64,000 nt of DNA from Paramecium sonneborni (Eukaryota; Ciliophora; Oligohymenophorea; Peniculida; Parameciidae): positions 249,731 to 313,730 of the forward strand of contig CAJJDN010000133.1 of the NCBI GenBank assembly GCA_905182985.1, in the 5' to 3' direction. Each line of letters begins with the position of its first letter. Position 1 is the first letter of the stretch. The notes beneath the pieces were generated by a model that worked only from the letters and a program-made list of their open reading frames with translations, searched no databases and was not told the DNA's origin. This document shows positions 32,844-44,455 of this stretch, one piece after another. The translations under genes and the position numbers were made by a program.

Positions 32844-33254
32844 AAGGTTTATTATTTAGTTTTTAAAAGAAATTAATCATTTGTAATAATAATATATAAT
32901 AAAATTATACAAATATTAATTAGTTCTTTAAGTTTCTTTTGAATTTGAATACATATTATCATTCTATAATTTATATCTTAAAATTGATATTTAGATAACA
33001 AAATGTCATTTTGAAATAAATAAAACATCTATAGATTACATAGTAATATATTAAAAATTTTAATGAAGAAATAATTCCATTTAGGATAAAAATGAAATAA
33101 ATAAATTAACAAAATTTGATTGAATATCTAATAAGAACCATAAGATAGTGGTAGATATAGAGAGAAATAAATTTTTGTAATAGTATAAATTTTAATTATA
33201 GAATAATAATTTCTTGATTGAAAATAAAAAGTATTTATTGCTTAAAAAAAAGTA
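32844..33254. other. Intergenic region, nothing recognised
   Basis: 411 bp of AT-rich sequence between two minus-strand genes; it should contain the promoter of the 31586-32843 gene and the 3' flank of the ATG8-like gene. A short plus-strand ORF from about 33091 has no convincing composition. Confidence 0.5.
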
Positions 33255-33643
33255 TCATATATTTCCAAAAGAAGGATACTCAGTTAAATTAATTCTAAGA
33301 AAACCATCAGAACTTTTAAATTTCTAGTAAATTTCATCAACTTAACTTTCTGAAATGATATTTAAAGATTAATACCTGCTTTGATTAAACCAGAATTATT
33401 AATGAATAAGTATAGGCTTTCTTATTTATTTAAATGAAGTGTATCTCTAATAACCTAAATAAAATGATAAAAATGATCAGACTTGCTTACTAAATATTTT
33501 TTGATAGATGTTCCATCTTAAAATTTAAGCCTTGATCTATGACTAATTTATAATAATATGGGACTAATTATGATTAAGGATTACACTCTATCTGGATATT
33601 TTTCTACAAAATTATCAGACATTTTTAAATTCTCACACTACAT
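33255..33643 (-). CDS. ATG8/GABARAP-like ubiquitin-fold protein
   Basis: Predicted 120 aa after one 26-nt intron ending ATTTCAG. Family features: a KYPDRV motif near residue 16, then a hydrophobic strand, a KKYLV motif near the middle, LYLFINN in the next strand, and SSDGFLRINL followed by YPSFGNI at the end. The Phe-Gly two residues before the stop is where an ATG4 protease would cut to expose the glycine for conjugation to phosphatidylethanolamine. Total length matches ATG8. The segment before KYPDRV is about 15 residues, shorter than in typical ATG8 proteins, and LQISHR replaces the usual middle loop. The start at 33641-33643 gives the longer N-terminus; a second in-frame Met lies seven codons on. 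The gene begins 25 bp after the phosphodiesterase stop. Confidence 0.75.
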
Positions 33644-33667
33644 ATATAAAATAAATAAATATAGTTT

Positions 33668-36600
33668 TCATAATGATTATTCTTCGCCTTTTTTGACAAT
33701 TTTTTCCCAATATTAAATGGTATCATCAATATTACTAATGCAATGTTTGAGTTTATCTTCCATAAATTCACTTAATAGTGCATAACAAGGTCTAACAATG
33801 ACTTTGAGAAAACCTATTTCTGATTTGGCCATAATATGTGGCTATATGTATATATATAAGATAAATTACAATATGTAAATCTTTCATGTAAGTTTATTAA
33901 GGGTATCCTAATTCTCCTTCAAGTTTATATTGAATGCTAAATTCTTGATTAACTCTTGCTGACCATAAAATAGATAAATTAGTTTTTTTACCTGCTCCTC
34001 CAAAATCACTTGCATGCATAATATAACCACTTAAAATTTTACAATCATTAAAATCTTTAGGTCGATTTTCAAAATCCTTTAATAATGTAAAATGTTCAGA
34101 CATATCAGTACTTAATATATTTGATATAAGACCTTTTCTAAAATTTCTAAATTATTATTAATTGAGATTAACAAGTATATTACTTTAAGTATTTTTAAGT
34201 ACTTAAATTGTTAACGCAGCATGATGTTATTCAAGTACACTTTTATCATGATATCTTATTGCTAAATCACTTAAACTATTTATTTCAAAAACATTTGTTT
34301 TGCCAGTGTGTCCTACATCATGTCCAAAACTACTTATCATTAATATAAATCTATTAAAATTATCTATAATATTAGTTTATGATGTTTAGGAAAGTTCCAT
34401 ACAAAAATAATGAGCAGTTTACATTACTGTAATTCCATGATCATAATTATGATATGGATTATTGTTTATATTATAATTATATTCCATTTCTTTTATAAAA
34501 CTTTACAAATTCTCATATGGAATTTGATAATCATCTAAATGACCATTCTTTTTTAATATAGCCCAAACTACTCTATGTTTTTATATTTAAGATGTTAAGT
34601 CCATTATATTGAAATCAAAGGTATCAATCAAATCATCTTAATTATTTAAAGAAAATTCATTTAAATCTAATTCTTAAATTGATTAAAATTTTGATTTCTA
34701 TGGCATTTCTGTTTTTCTATTTCTGGGTACAATTTAAGCATTTTGAATATCCCTAATTGATTTAGATCTTTTAAGAATCAATTATTATAATGGCATATAT
34801 AAAGAAGCAACTGAATCTTTTACTTCTGGATTATTTTCTTCTAATTTATTTACAAAATTGATTGTTTCATGTTGAATTAATTATTTTCTAATTTTAGCTT
34901 TAATTTTTGAATCTATTTTTTTATCTGATTCTAATTATTTGAATTGTTCTTTAACCCATCCTTTAATACTTTCTGTAAAGATTACTGCAAATCCTTTATA
35001 GGTTTTTTCTTCAATTTTAAGAAATATCTCATATTGTTTATCATTGTCTTTCATCATTTTCCATTTATGATCTTAGAGATAATTTTCAATATTAGATACA
35101 ACACTTTGATCAAATATCTTATTATATGATAATAGATTAGAATGAATCATAAGCGAATTAAATTAGATATTGAAATTAGTTTTAATTTATTATGGTATAG
35201 GTCTTGAAAGGAATAATAAATGACCACTTTTATCAAATTCGAAAATAAGTGAATCATTTGATCTAAGAAAGAATTTATAGAAGGCACTTTTATCAAAACA
35301 TTCACGAATGAATCTAAGATATTTTTCATAGAAATGTTTGATTTCTGAATATAATCTTTGATCACATTATCGAATTAGATTCATTTAATAAATTCTAAAA
35401 CATACTGTAACAGTTTAATCTTTAAAAACTATGTATACACTTTCATTATCCCAAACTTATATTTCTTATTAGTCTGTTTATAATCTATCATTAAATCAAG
35501 AATACTTATCAATTTTATATGTTTAAGTGAGAATATTATACATTTTTTCAATGAGTACAAATTTAGAAGCTCTAACGAATGAAATTCCAAGATCAAGGAT
35601 CATATCAGCAATAGACAATGGACTAAAAAATTAGACTTTAGCATTTTGAATAGTTTATAATAGAAATTTGGATAGATTCTTGATTTCATCTATTAATTAG
35701 TATTCATTAGCAATTCTATTTAATAAAAGTAGGATACTTTAAAATATCTTAATTTTCAAGTTGTTTATTTTATTTTGAATGATAAATGAAGACAACATTA
35801 TTTGCATATAAACCATAAGATGTAAGATGATTTATTTAAATTAATTTGGAACAAATAGATGAATTTTAGGAGAATCTGAAAATTTTGTTTTCAGGTAAAG
35901 TTTCTAATTCATCATTAATAGATTTATCAATAGGAATTTATTCAATACTATCTGTTTTGGATTAATAAAGTTCAATTTCATTATTAGAGTTGAACATAAA
36001 GAAACTAAAATTATCACAATTTAAAAGATTCTTGCTTAATTCTTTAAGTAAACTAAATATTGTATTATAAGAGACAGTTTCATCCATAAGTAATAAATGA
36101 CTTTTCATGTATTTTGCAAATTAAAATTTAACCTATTTATATGCTTCACTAAGTTCGCTTTCGATTTGATAATTAATATCCGTATTTAATGATTATCCTC
36201 TAATCAAAAGGATTGGAGAAGATATATTTAATGGTGAAGTTTAATTAAAAAGACTACGAATATTATCATAAGTCTCATTAATTTTAGGATCAATAGTTTA
36301 TCCATCTTTTAATTTAGAATGAAAGTGTGAAATTAATTTGAATGCTTTTTCCATTTCTGCAACTGTGTCTGTATATTTTAGTTCATCATAATGAATTCCT
36401 TTAATAAGATCGACATCAGTAATGCTAGACCTAGTTCTTTTCATTTATCTCTGAATTTCTTATTTCTCTTTTGGTAATTCATTAAGATAGTTTAATAAAC
36501 TATATTTAATTTCTTCTTCATCTTCATCATCTAATTATTTTTGTTGATTGTTACTTAAATCATTTAGAATATTCATAAGTTTTTTTTCTTTTGTAGTGAA

Positions 36601-36705
36601 ATTTATTTTAAGTATCTGTTTCTATTTCGCATCTATTTAATTGCTATCACCTAATTCTCTGATTATATGAAAAAATTTAACATAAGATCCCAACTATTAA
36701 TTCAT
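33668..36705 (-). CDS. Class I-type cyclic nucleotide phosphodiesterase
   Basis: Predicted 988 aa after three introns (22, 21 and 28 nt). The C-terminal catalytic domain holds the metal-binding HD set: YHNYDHG, FGHDVGHTGKTN, the LEQHHA helix and the later aspartate in MHASDFGGAG. The sequence then runs through NFRKGLISNILSTDMSEHF to a short C-terminal tail. The N-terminal 600 residues contain an acidic coiled segment and two regions that could be GAF-like folds, but I cannot prove that. It should hydrolyse cAMP and/or cGMP; the specificity cannot be told. No membrane segments. The start ATG (36703-36705) lies 45 bp after the HSF stop. A cyclic-nucleotide-binding protein and an AGC kinase lie within 13 kb. 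Confidence 0.93.
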
Positions 36706-36750
36706 AATTAAAAATATTAGTTTTTAACATAAATGTATTTTAATTATAGC

Positions 36751-37712
36751 TCAATCAAAGTATAATTCATTGAATTAATGATCATCCAACAATTAAATCA
36801 TACCATCATTCTCAACTAGAGTATTTGTCAACATTAAAGGTTATTATACATATAAATTCTCCATCTTATCTATTGTACTATCAGAATCCTCTCCTTTTAC
36901 CTTCTTTATATTAGGAAGTAATAAATCTTCATTATCTGATTGTATCAAATCCTCAAGAGTTCGTTTCTTTGTTTTAATACGTTATTTTACTTGTAAACAA
37001 TCATCTTATAATTATTACTATCCTAAAAAGTAATCTTTCAATTTCTACAACTTCTTATTGCCATTAAATCTAGTAATCTCATCAATGCCATATTTACTTT
37101 TCTTAAACCAATTGATTTCTTAATTATTGATTACATTATAATATTTTGTTATTTTACTCTATCAGAATTTTGCACACCTTTTCTAACTCCTGTTATTTTA
37201 CTACTATTTGTTGTATTTATTTCTAATTTTTTTTTATTCATAACTATTTTACATCAGATATATTTTAATTTCTATGAGGCTTCAATTCCATTAAAGCAAA
37301 CTAATCATCGCCATGTTCTCCTGATTTTCTCTTTATTTTCTTAAGTAAATTTCTAAAATTTATATTCATTCTCACCTTTAATCCTTTTTAAAATGTGGAT
37401 GAATAAATTCATTTTCTTTCTAATCACTTCTTGACTTATGAAATCCATACATATTCATCTAATCATTCTTATTTCTAAAATAATTACCTATCTAACAAAT
37501 GATGCAAAATTCCTATGTTTAAAATACATAGGCAACACTTAATCTTAAAATGCTATTACATTCTTCACCAAAAAACCTGAACCATCTTCATTCCAACCTA
37601 CTATATCTTATAATTAAGGATTCTTTGCTTTATAAATTCAAAATACTTCCAAAATATCATAAGTTTTCTATAAAAATGCAGGTATTGAAGATTGACTACG
37701 GGATTTTGACAT
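36751..37712 (-). CDS. Heat shock transcription factor
   Basis: Predicted 275 aa after introns of 24, 29, 23, 30 and 28 nt. Residues about 8-100 are a winged-helix HSF DNA-binding domain: PAFLQKTYDIL, IVGWNEDGSGFLVKN, VLPMYFKHRNFASFVRQ (recognition helix), NMYGFHKSR and FIHPHFKK. Then come a basic linker and a leucine/isoleucine heptad region (QELEKVCKILIEQNN onward) that should trimerise. The C-terminus is acidic. HSFs bind nGAAnnTTCn elements and activate heat-shock genes. The protein is short, without an obvious second repressor heptad. The last two introns are needed to reach the heptad region; without them the frame stops at TGA 37238-37240. Two HSE-like palindromes lie just upstream of its start. 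Confidence 0.92.
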
Positions 37713-37766
37713 TAATAATACTGTATATTAATTAACAACTTCTATAATCAATATTAGAAAATCATC

Positions 37767-37818
37767 GAATATTCTTTTCTTCCTTAAGATATATCAAAAA
37801 CCATTCTTATGAATATTC
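37767..37818. promoter_or_regulatory. HSE-like palindromes upstream of the HSF gene
   Basis: Two copies of GAATATTC (37767-37774 and 37811-37818), each a perfect nGAAnnTTCn core. The second has a further upstream TTC and a partial downstream GA. They lie 55-106 bp before the HSF start codon in a 204-bp intergenic region. This fits a self-regulated HSF promoter, but it is inference from sequence only. Confidence 0.5.
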
Positions 37819-37916
37819 TCGATTAAAAATGCATCTACCCCCATTCAATAATCTTTATTTAATATTAAAAAAATCTGATTATAAATAATTTTAATCAGTT
37901 TCTAATTATGTAAGTA

Positions 37917-38875
37917 TCATTGATATTACAACTTCAATCTTTCTGCTCTTGATCTTCTTCTTTATTGAGATGTATCTTTCTCTTAACTATTATCAAATCT
38001 TTTCATTCTATCTTCATTTATTGATGAATTTAATTATTTTAATGGTGAACCTTTAATATCCATCCTTGTATTTCTATTTTATTCTGCTCTATTTTCATTT
38101 CTCTTCTCTTATTTAATCCAAAAAGATCTATCTGTCTATATTTAGCTATTTTAATCTCGATTAGATTGCTAAAGTAATCTATCAACTTTAAAGGTCTTTG
38201 GATAATGCAAAGTTTAATCATTTTGATAATCAAATTATAATCTTTCTAGAATTCTCTGAGTAGTTAAATTATTGATTATCGTTTCTTCTTAAATATCATT
38301 ATTTAATTCAGAATTCATCTACAAAGAAGACTACAATCTATAACGTTATGATTGTTATGATTAGAATGTACATGTATTTTATCTAATTATTTTATAGAAA
38401 CTTTACAACGAATCATTTTCACATTCATTTCTATACACTTTTGATGGAAAGAATAAAGTCTAAATTTCTTCACTATCTTTTGAAATTCTCTCATTTATAA
38501 TTTTTTTCATCTCCTCTTCATTTATTACCTTATCTTTCTCATAAATTATCCCATATTTCTAAATACATTACTTCAGATCCATCTTTTCACTCGAAATTAA
38601 TTTATTATATTATGAAATCATGCTAGTTAGACAACTTTGAGATATACCATATTTATATAGGCATTTAAGATATCTTTTAAATTATGTTTTGAGATTTACT
38701 TACGATGTATTTATTAATATTTAGTATCAATAATTTTAACATTTTACATCAATTGGCATTATTGATTTATCATCTATTCCTTTAGATATTTATTCTCTCT
38801 CTCAAGTTCTTCTAATTTACTGATGAATTTATTCAATTGAATTTGTAAGTCCTTTAAATTCTAACTATCTTGCAT
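37917..38875 (-). CDS. Unknown coiled-coil protein, about 310 aa
   Basis: One 26-nt intron (beginning GTAAATCTC) leaves a 933-nt frame. Residues 1-60 form a coiled coil (from MQDSQNLKDLQIQLNKF); the middle is helical with a Cys-containing segment (LKCLYKYGISQSCL), and the last 120 residues are basic, Gln/Arg/Ser-rich and probably disordered. No known domain recognised. It ends 204 bp before the HSF start on the same strand and begins 38 bp from the end of the AGC kinase gene. Confidence 0.65.
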
Positions 38876-38913
38876 ATTAATTTTAAATTATAACAATCAT
38901 TTATTATAGAGTA

Positions 38914-40387
38914 TCATTATTATTTGTAATAAAAACTAGAGAATTTTTCAAATGGACACATATCATCATCATGAACATCTCTCGATTAAGATAATGTCAA
39001 TATATTGAACTCTTCAGCAATGCATCTAGGACCACTTTCAATATCTAAACATTTCTAATTGATAAACAATTTATCAAAGTTAAATTCATCACACTGATAC
39101 TTTATTGGCATCTTTTTAATATATCCTTATAACCAAGGATGTTAGTAGATTTCTAATCATATATTTATTGGTTTACATTTTCCACATAATCTCTTTGTTT
39201 TATCTTTATTACATAATTTTGTAATAAAATCTTAAAGATTTTTAGAGAAGAAATGAGGGTAGTTGATTGATTTCGAAACTATATTCTTAATCATATCCTA
39301 TCTAGTTTTTGCATAAAATGGTGGTATTCCAGCCATCATTTCATAAAGCATCACACCTAATTAATAATAATCTTGAGTATAATTATGTCCTTTTTATTCA
39401 ATCATTTCTGGAGCCATGTATTCTAAAGATCCACAGTAAGAATAATTTAATGATTCTTAAGTGTCTACAATTTTGCTAAGTCCAAAATCAGCAAGTTTTG
39501 GATATCCATCTTAATCAATTAATATGTTTTCTGGTTTTAAATCTCTATAAATAATATTTTAAGAATGTAAATATTGTAATCCTTCAAGAATTTGAATGAA
39601 TAGCCATTTTGCTTATTCTTCATTAAATCGCTTTTGTTTTCTCAAATGGTAATAGAGTTCTCCACCAGGACAATAATCAAATACAAAGTACAATTTAGAT
39701 TTCTGGAGATAATTTAATATGAATTACAGATTAGAATGCACAATATAGGTTAATGATTCTACGATGATTTAATCTTGTTAGTATTTACCTCTCCTTAAAA
39801 ACCATTTCTTCTTTGTCTCTTTCAATCATTAATCTTTTGTCAATCACTTTCATAGCATAAAATTATCCATTCTCTTTATTTCTTACTAAATAAACTACTG
39901 AAAAACCCCCTGCAGCTAATTTCTTTATTATTTCAAACCAATCAATATTGATTGGCTCTTTTAATTGTTAACGAATTTAAGGGATGAGAAGAACTCCATT
40001 CAAATTAGGTAAATTATAATGCATGCAACTTAAATGATAATCCAAATGTATATTATTAGTTTTAAATCCAACAATCTCTGCTGGGTCATAATTTAATCTT
40101 AATTAACTTAATCTTCTTATAACTTCAGATAGTAACCATCCACAAGTTATGTACGAATCTCTCAATTAAATACCAATCCATCTATCATCAATGGTTTGTA
40201 TTCTTACAATGTTAAATACATTCTTTGTAATAACAGTTCGTAATAGTTCAATTTAATGTAATGAACTTGTAGTGTGTTCACTTAAATCATCATCAATTTA
40301 TGTTTTATGAATTGATCTAAATTTTGGTTTAAATTGTCGTACGACTTCATTCATTTCCTCTTCCATAGGTATATCTGTATCGAACAT
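38914..40387 (-). CDS. AGC-type protein kinase
   Basis: Predicted 474 aa after two introns (25 and 24 nt). A 150-residue N-terminal region precedes the kinase domain. Motifs: the loop KLAAGGFSVVYLV, the lysine in YAMKVI, YRDLKPENIL, LADFGLSK, the activation loop with CGSLEYMAPE, and DYYQLGVMLYEM. After the domain comes a C-terminal extension ending FEKFSSFYYK, which looks like the AGC hydrophobic motif (F-x-x-F-S/T-F/Y). The first glycine of the G-x-G loop is Ala, which is unusual; other catalytic residues are present. The group includes PKA, PKG and PKC-like kinases; no cyclic-nucleotide domain is present in this protein, so regulation by the nearby CNB protein is speculative. Confidence 0.93.
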
Positions 40388-40470
40388 TAATTAAATAAAT
40401 GCAATTATACGATGTATATAATTTAAACCTTAATCTTTCAATGCTCATATATAAATAATAGTAGAAGATT

Positions 40471-41608
40471 ATGCAGGGAGTGTTATTACTGGTTTTTAGA
40501 ATTGTTTTGTATTCTAAAAGACATACAATACATCAAATCAAACAGCTAATGTATATTATAAAGACAAACGATATGATCCAGATTGTTAATATAAACAAAT
40601 ATACTACAGATTATTCATTTATATACTTCATAGTAATTTCTTATGAAAAATTGTTTGTGTCTTAGAATGTCCAAATATTTAAGTTTCTACAATTCATAGT
40701 TAAAAGCTCCAATAACAACATCACATATCACTACAACTCATAATTCATAACTTAAATATGTTTGTTTACATTTTATAATCGTTGTTCTAAGTATTTTATT
40801 TTGCTATTAACTCTAACTGGATAACTTTTGCAATCAATAATTTGGTAGATATTTTGTTTTGATACAATTATTAAATCAGCATCTGATTTTTTCACAAAAA
40901 TGTTAGCATTATTCTAGTTTATTATAGCAGGTTCTTTATGTGTATGATATTGATAATAAGTAAAAAGTGGATAAAAACATGTATAACATTTAATTTATCA
41001 TAGAAAAGATGCTTCATCTATCATAATGGATCAATCATTTTAGGAGCTCTACTATTGGATTTAGTTTCTATATTTAGATCATTCTTTGAATATCTCTATG
41101 TATAATATATTCATAAAAAAAAGAGGAATGCTGAATACAAATAGTTTTAATTATGTTTCAAGTGTTATGCGTATTGCATAGGTGTTTTGAAAGATTTTTA
41201 TGTCTAAATCAATATCACTGAAGATGATTTATTTCATATTGCTAAAAAAACTCTAGATATTGTCTATTAGTCCTTCTATTGTCATATACGTTATTGGATT
41301 AGGATATTTAATAAAAAATTAAAAAAAAGAAACTTAATTATATTAAAAATTCTAATTTTCTTTTTTTCATCTATTTAAGAATGATCACAATTGTTTTTGG
41401 AGGTATTGTAATCAATCGATATAATCCAAAATTATTGTTGGCGATCATAATTTTTGTTATTGTTATTGTCTTGACAAATATTTTTAGAGTTGCAATTGAA
41501 AGAATTATTCATTTATATTATATTGAATAAGTCCTGCAGTATTATTTATTATTTTAGGTATATAGAGAAATTTTAAATAAACAAAGTTGTACTTAATAAT
41601 AAAAATGA
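40471..41608 (+). CDS. SLC44/CTL-like transporter, broken or hard to model
   Basis: Pieces of a choline-transporter-like protein lie in order but in different frames. ATG 40471 followed by a 20-nt intron (40480-40499) gives an N-terminus with VYYKDKRYDPDC, like the family's YDP motif. Then come a hydrophobic QFIIAGSLC segment, IYHNGSIILGALLLDLVS with FRSFFEYL, a Cys-rich CFKCYAYCIGVLKDF segment and a final membrane helix ending before TGA 41606-41608. In the frame through AGSLC, TGAs occur at 40945 and 40951; they vanish if a 26-nt intron (40942-40967) is assumed. Another join (about 41265-41305) needs a 41-nt intron. It is shorter than the usual 600-700 aa. Either a pseudogene, a divergent short copy or a gene with sequence errors. 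Confidence 0.45.
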
Positions 41609-42816
41609 AATATTATAAAGAATAAATAATCAATAATCTTTTTTGGTGTTATTTCTTGATAATTTATTATTACTACTTTTATGACTTTAATTTAATTCTT
41701 CTTAATCAAAGGTTATTAGAAAATCTTTAATCTTATTTACATTTTCGTTTAAATCATTCAACAATACCCAATAAGAATAAAAGCTTTCTTTATAATATTT
41801 AAAAATTGTTTTACTTTTATTTTCTTATTTAAATTCAATTAATTAATCATTGTAAATCTCTTGTTGCTTTGTAATTGATTATACTTTTGTTTCTAATTCT
41901 ACAATTTGAACTTAAAATTAAGCTATAATATAGTACTTTAAATTTCATTTGATTTGATTGGAGATTCTTATTTTTCAATTTTAATAATCTCTTTATTCTT
42001 AGGTGAAAATAGATGATGAAAAGAGATTAATTGACTTTAGAGCTAGAGAATCTAGGTTTCTTAAGATCTCAATTACTCTTCAATTGGACGTATGTACATT
42101 TAAATAGTATTTTCAATAATCTTTTCTATGAAGCAAATAATCTGTATAGTTAATTCTTCTTTTTATAAATCCTTATCATTATTGACAGATTTACTCTTTT
42201 AAATTTTCTTAAATATTTGAATAGATATACTTTTTCAACCAATGATTCAATAATATTTTCGAACTTAAACATTTTACAATTATTATTGTTTAGTTTAACT
42301 ATTTAATATACACAATAATATATTCAGGATGCTTTGATATAAGAAGCAGCTTTTTATAAGAGTCCTCCAGACTTTTTCTTTTCTGTTTGTTCATCTAAGT
42401 ATTTCTACATTTTTTCAACTCTTTCATTGACATCACCAAGAACTACCCAACAAGCATTACATTTCTCTATTAATTATAAATATATTAATACCTTTAACTT
42501 ATCTAACAGTGTCATTAACTCTAGTATCATTTAATTCCTATTTAAGTTAATAAATTTTGTCATCGAATTGAGAAAGTAATTCTAAAATTTAAACATCTTT
42601 TTATACTTGATTGTATATCATCAGAAGTATTAAATATCTATAATGTTTATTTCAATTATGCTCTATTTAATAAGGAAATAGTAATTACTATGTATCCATT
42701 AATAAACTTATCATATTATCATGATTTTGTAATTTTTTTCTAACTCTATCAATTTCTTCTGTTTCTATCTACTTCCCATTCTCTATTACTTTTTCAGATA
42801 CTCCAACACTTCTCAT
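41590..42816. repeat. First copy of a 1227-nt duplicated block (assembly artefact)
   Basis: By eye, identical to 42818-44044, separated from it by a single N at 42817. This is the pattern of two contigs that overlap by 1227 nt but were joined end to end. Gene fragments inside this copy repeat those in the second copy: the complete small coiled-coil gene and the 3' part of the next one. Confidence 0.9.
41630..42272 (-). CDS. Duplicate copy of small coiled-coil gene (see 42858-43500)
   Basis: Same sequence as the gene at 42858-43500, shifted by 1228 bp. It has the same two introns (23 and 26 nt) and the same 197-aa product. Because the block is bounded by an N and looks identical, I believe it is the same locus counted twice and not a second gene. 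Confidence 0.3.
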
Positions 42817-42817
42817 N

Positions 42818-44044
42818 TACTTAATAATAAAAATGAAATATTATAAAGAATAAATAATCAATAATCTTTTTTGGTGTTATTTCTTGATAATTTATTATTA
42901 CTACTTTTATGACTTTAATTTAATTCTTCTTAATCAAAGGTTATTAGAAAATCTTTAATCTTATTTACATTTTCGTTTAAATCATTCAACAATACCCAAT
43001 AAGAATAAAAGCTTTCTTTATAATATTTAAAAATTGTTTTACTTTTATTTTCTTATTTAAATTCAATTAATTAATCATTGTAAATCTCTTGTTGCTTTGT
43101 AATTGATTATACTTTTGTTTCTAATTCTACAATTTGAACTTAAAATTAAGCTATAATATAGTACTTTAAATTTCATTTGATTTGATTGGAGATTCTTATT
43201 TTTCAATTTTAATAATCTCTTTATTCTTAGGTGAAAATAGATGATGAAAAGAGATTAATTGACTTTAGAGCTAGAGAATCTAGGTTTCTTAAGATCTCAA
43301 TTACTCTTCAATTGGACGTATGTACATTTAAATAGTATTTTCAATAATCTTTTCTATGAAGCAAATAATCTGTATAGTTAATTCTTCTTTTTATAAATCC
43401 TTATCATTATTGACAGATTTACTCTTTTAAATTTTCTTAAATATTTGAATAGATATACTTTTTCAACCAATGATTCAATAATATTTTCGAACTTAAACAT
43501 TTTACAATTATTATTGTTTAGTTTAACTATTTAATATACACAATAATATATTCAGGATGCTTTGATATAAGAAGCAGCTTTTTATAAGAGTCCTCCAGAC
43601 TTTTTCTTTTCTGTTTGTTCATCTAAGTATTTCTACATTTTTTCAACTCTTTCATTGACATCACCAAGAACTACCCAACAAGCATTACATTTCTCTATTA
43701 ATTATAAATATATTAATACCTTTAACTTATCTAACAGTGTCATTAACTCTAGTATCATTTAATTCCTATTTAAGTTAATAAATTTTGTCATCGAATTGAG
43801 AAAGTAATTCTAAAATTTAAACATCTTTTTATACTTGATTGTATATCATCAGAAGTATTAAATATCTATAATGTTTATTTCAATTATGCTCTATTTAATA
43901 AGGAAATAGTAATTACTATGTATCCATTAATAAACTTATCATATTATCATGATTTTGTAATTTTTTTCTAACTCTATCAATTTCTTCTGTTTCTATCTAC
44001 TTCCCATTCTCTATTACTTTTTCAGATACTCCAACACTTCTCAT
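42818..44044. repeat. Second copy of the 1227-nt duplicated block
   Basis: Starts right after the N at 42817 and ends where unique sequence resumes (aacaggagtaaac). Annotate genes on this copy, because it continues into the intact upstream part of the coiled-coil gene that starts at 44403. Confidence 0.9.
42858..43500 (-). CDS. Small coiled-coil protein, paralogue of neighbour
   Basis: Predicted 197 aa after introns of 23 nt (starting GTATATC) and 26 nt (starting GTACTAT). Mostly coiled coil. Near the C-terminus there is a conserved block SYWVLLNDLNENVNKIKDFL which parallels ACWVVLGDVNERVEKMQKYL in the adjacent upstream gene, so the two are tandem paralogues. No function recognised. The stop lies 40 bp inside the start of the duplicated block. 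Confidence 0.65.
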
Positions 44045-44403
44045 AACAGGAGTAAACTATTGTAAATATGTAATATTTATTACTTAATTAAAACTTTTAA
44101 TTACAAGTTCTTTTATCTTAGCTAAATCTGATTCTAATTGATCAATCTATTACTTTATTGGCTCCACTAATTCATTACAAGTGATTTTAGCAACTTCTGT
44201 AAAAATGTTTGCTATGCTTGTCATCAATCTCTCTTTTTCAACCAATTTATCAATCATGCATTCATTATTATGATGAAAGTATCCTTTTTATTATTATTAT
44301 TGTGCTTTCTTGCTTAAATACTATTTATTAATTATATTTAGCATACTTTATCAACAGCTTTCTCTACTTTCTCTTCAAAATCCTTTTCAGTATACTTTTT
44401 CAT
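43552..44403 (-). CDS. Small coiled-coil protein, paralogue of neighbour
   Basis: Predicted 240 aa after five introns (26, 27, 26, 25 and 25 nt). It starts MKKYTEKDFEEKVEKAVDKY and is mainly coiled coil, with a Gly/Val-containing middle (FTPVMRSVGVSEKVIENGKQ) and the same W-V-x-L-x-D-x-N-E-x-V block near the C-terminus as its neighbour 52 bp downstream. It ends in a short basic tail. A family specific to this lineage is likely; no annotated domain comes to mind. Confidence 0.65.
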
Positions 44404-44455
44404 TATGTTTATTCAATGTATATTTTAAAAGAAAAAGAAAATATTTAATAGTTTT

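Noticed and set aside
37238..37241. HSF stop overlapping a new start codon (ATGA)
   Set aside because: A 30-nt intron (37223-37252) removes it and joins the DNA-binding domain to its heptad-repeat region, so the downstream ORF is part of HSF.
40471..40665. ORF starting MQGVLLLVFRI
   Set aside because: Removing a 20-nt intron (40480-40499) gives a frame with the SLC44-like YDP motif, a better fit than the uninterrupted reading.
41590..44044. Genuine tandem gene duplication
   Set aside because: The copies look identical over 1227 nt, the boundary is a single N, and the border falls at arbitrary points in genes, which is the pattern of unmerged contig overlap.
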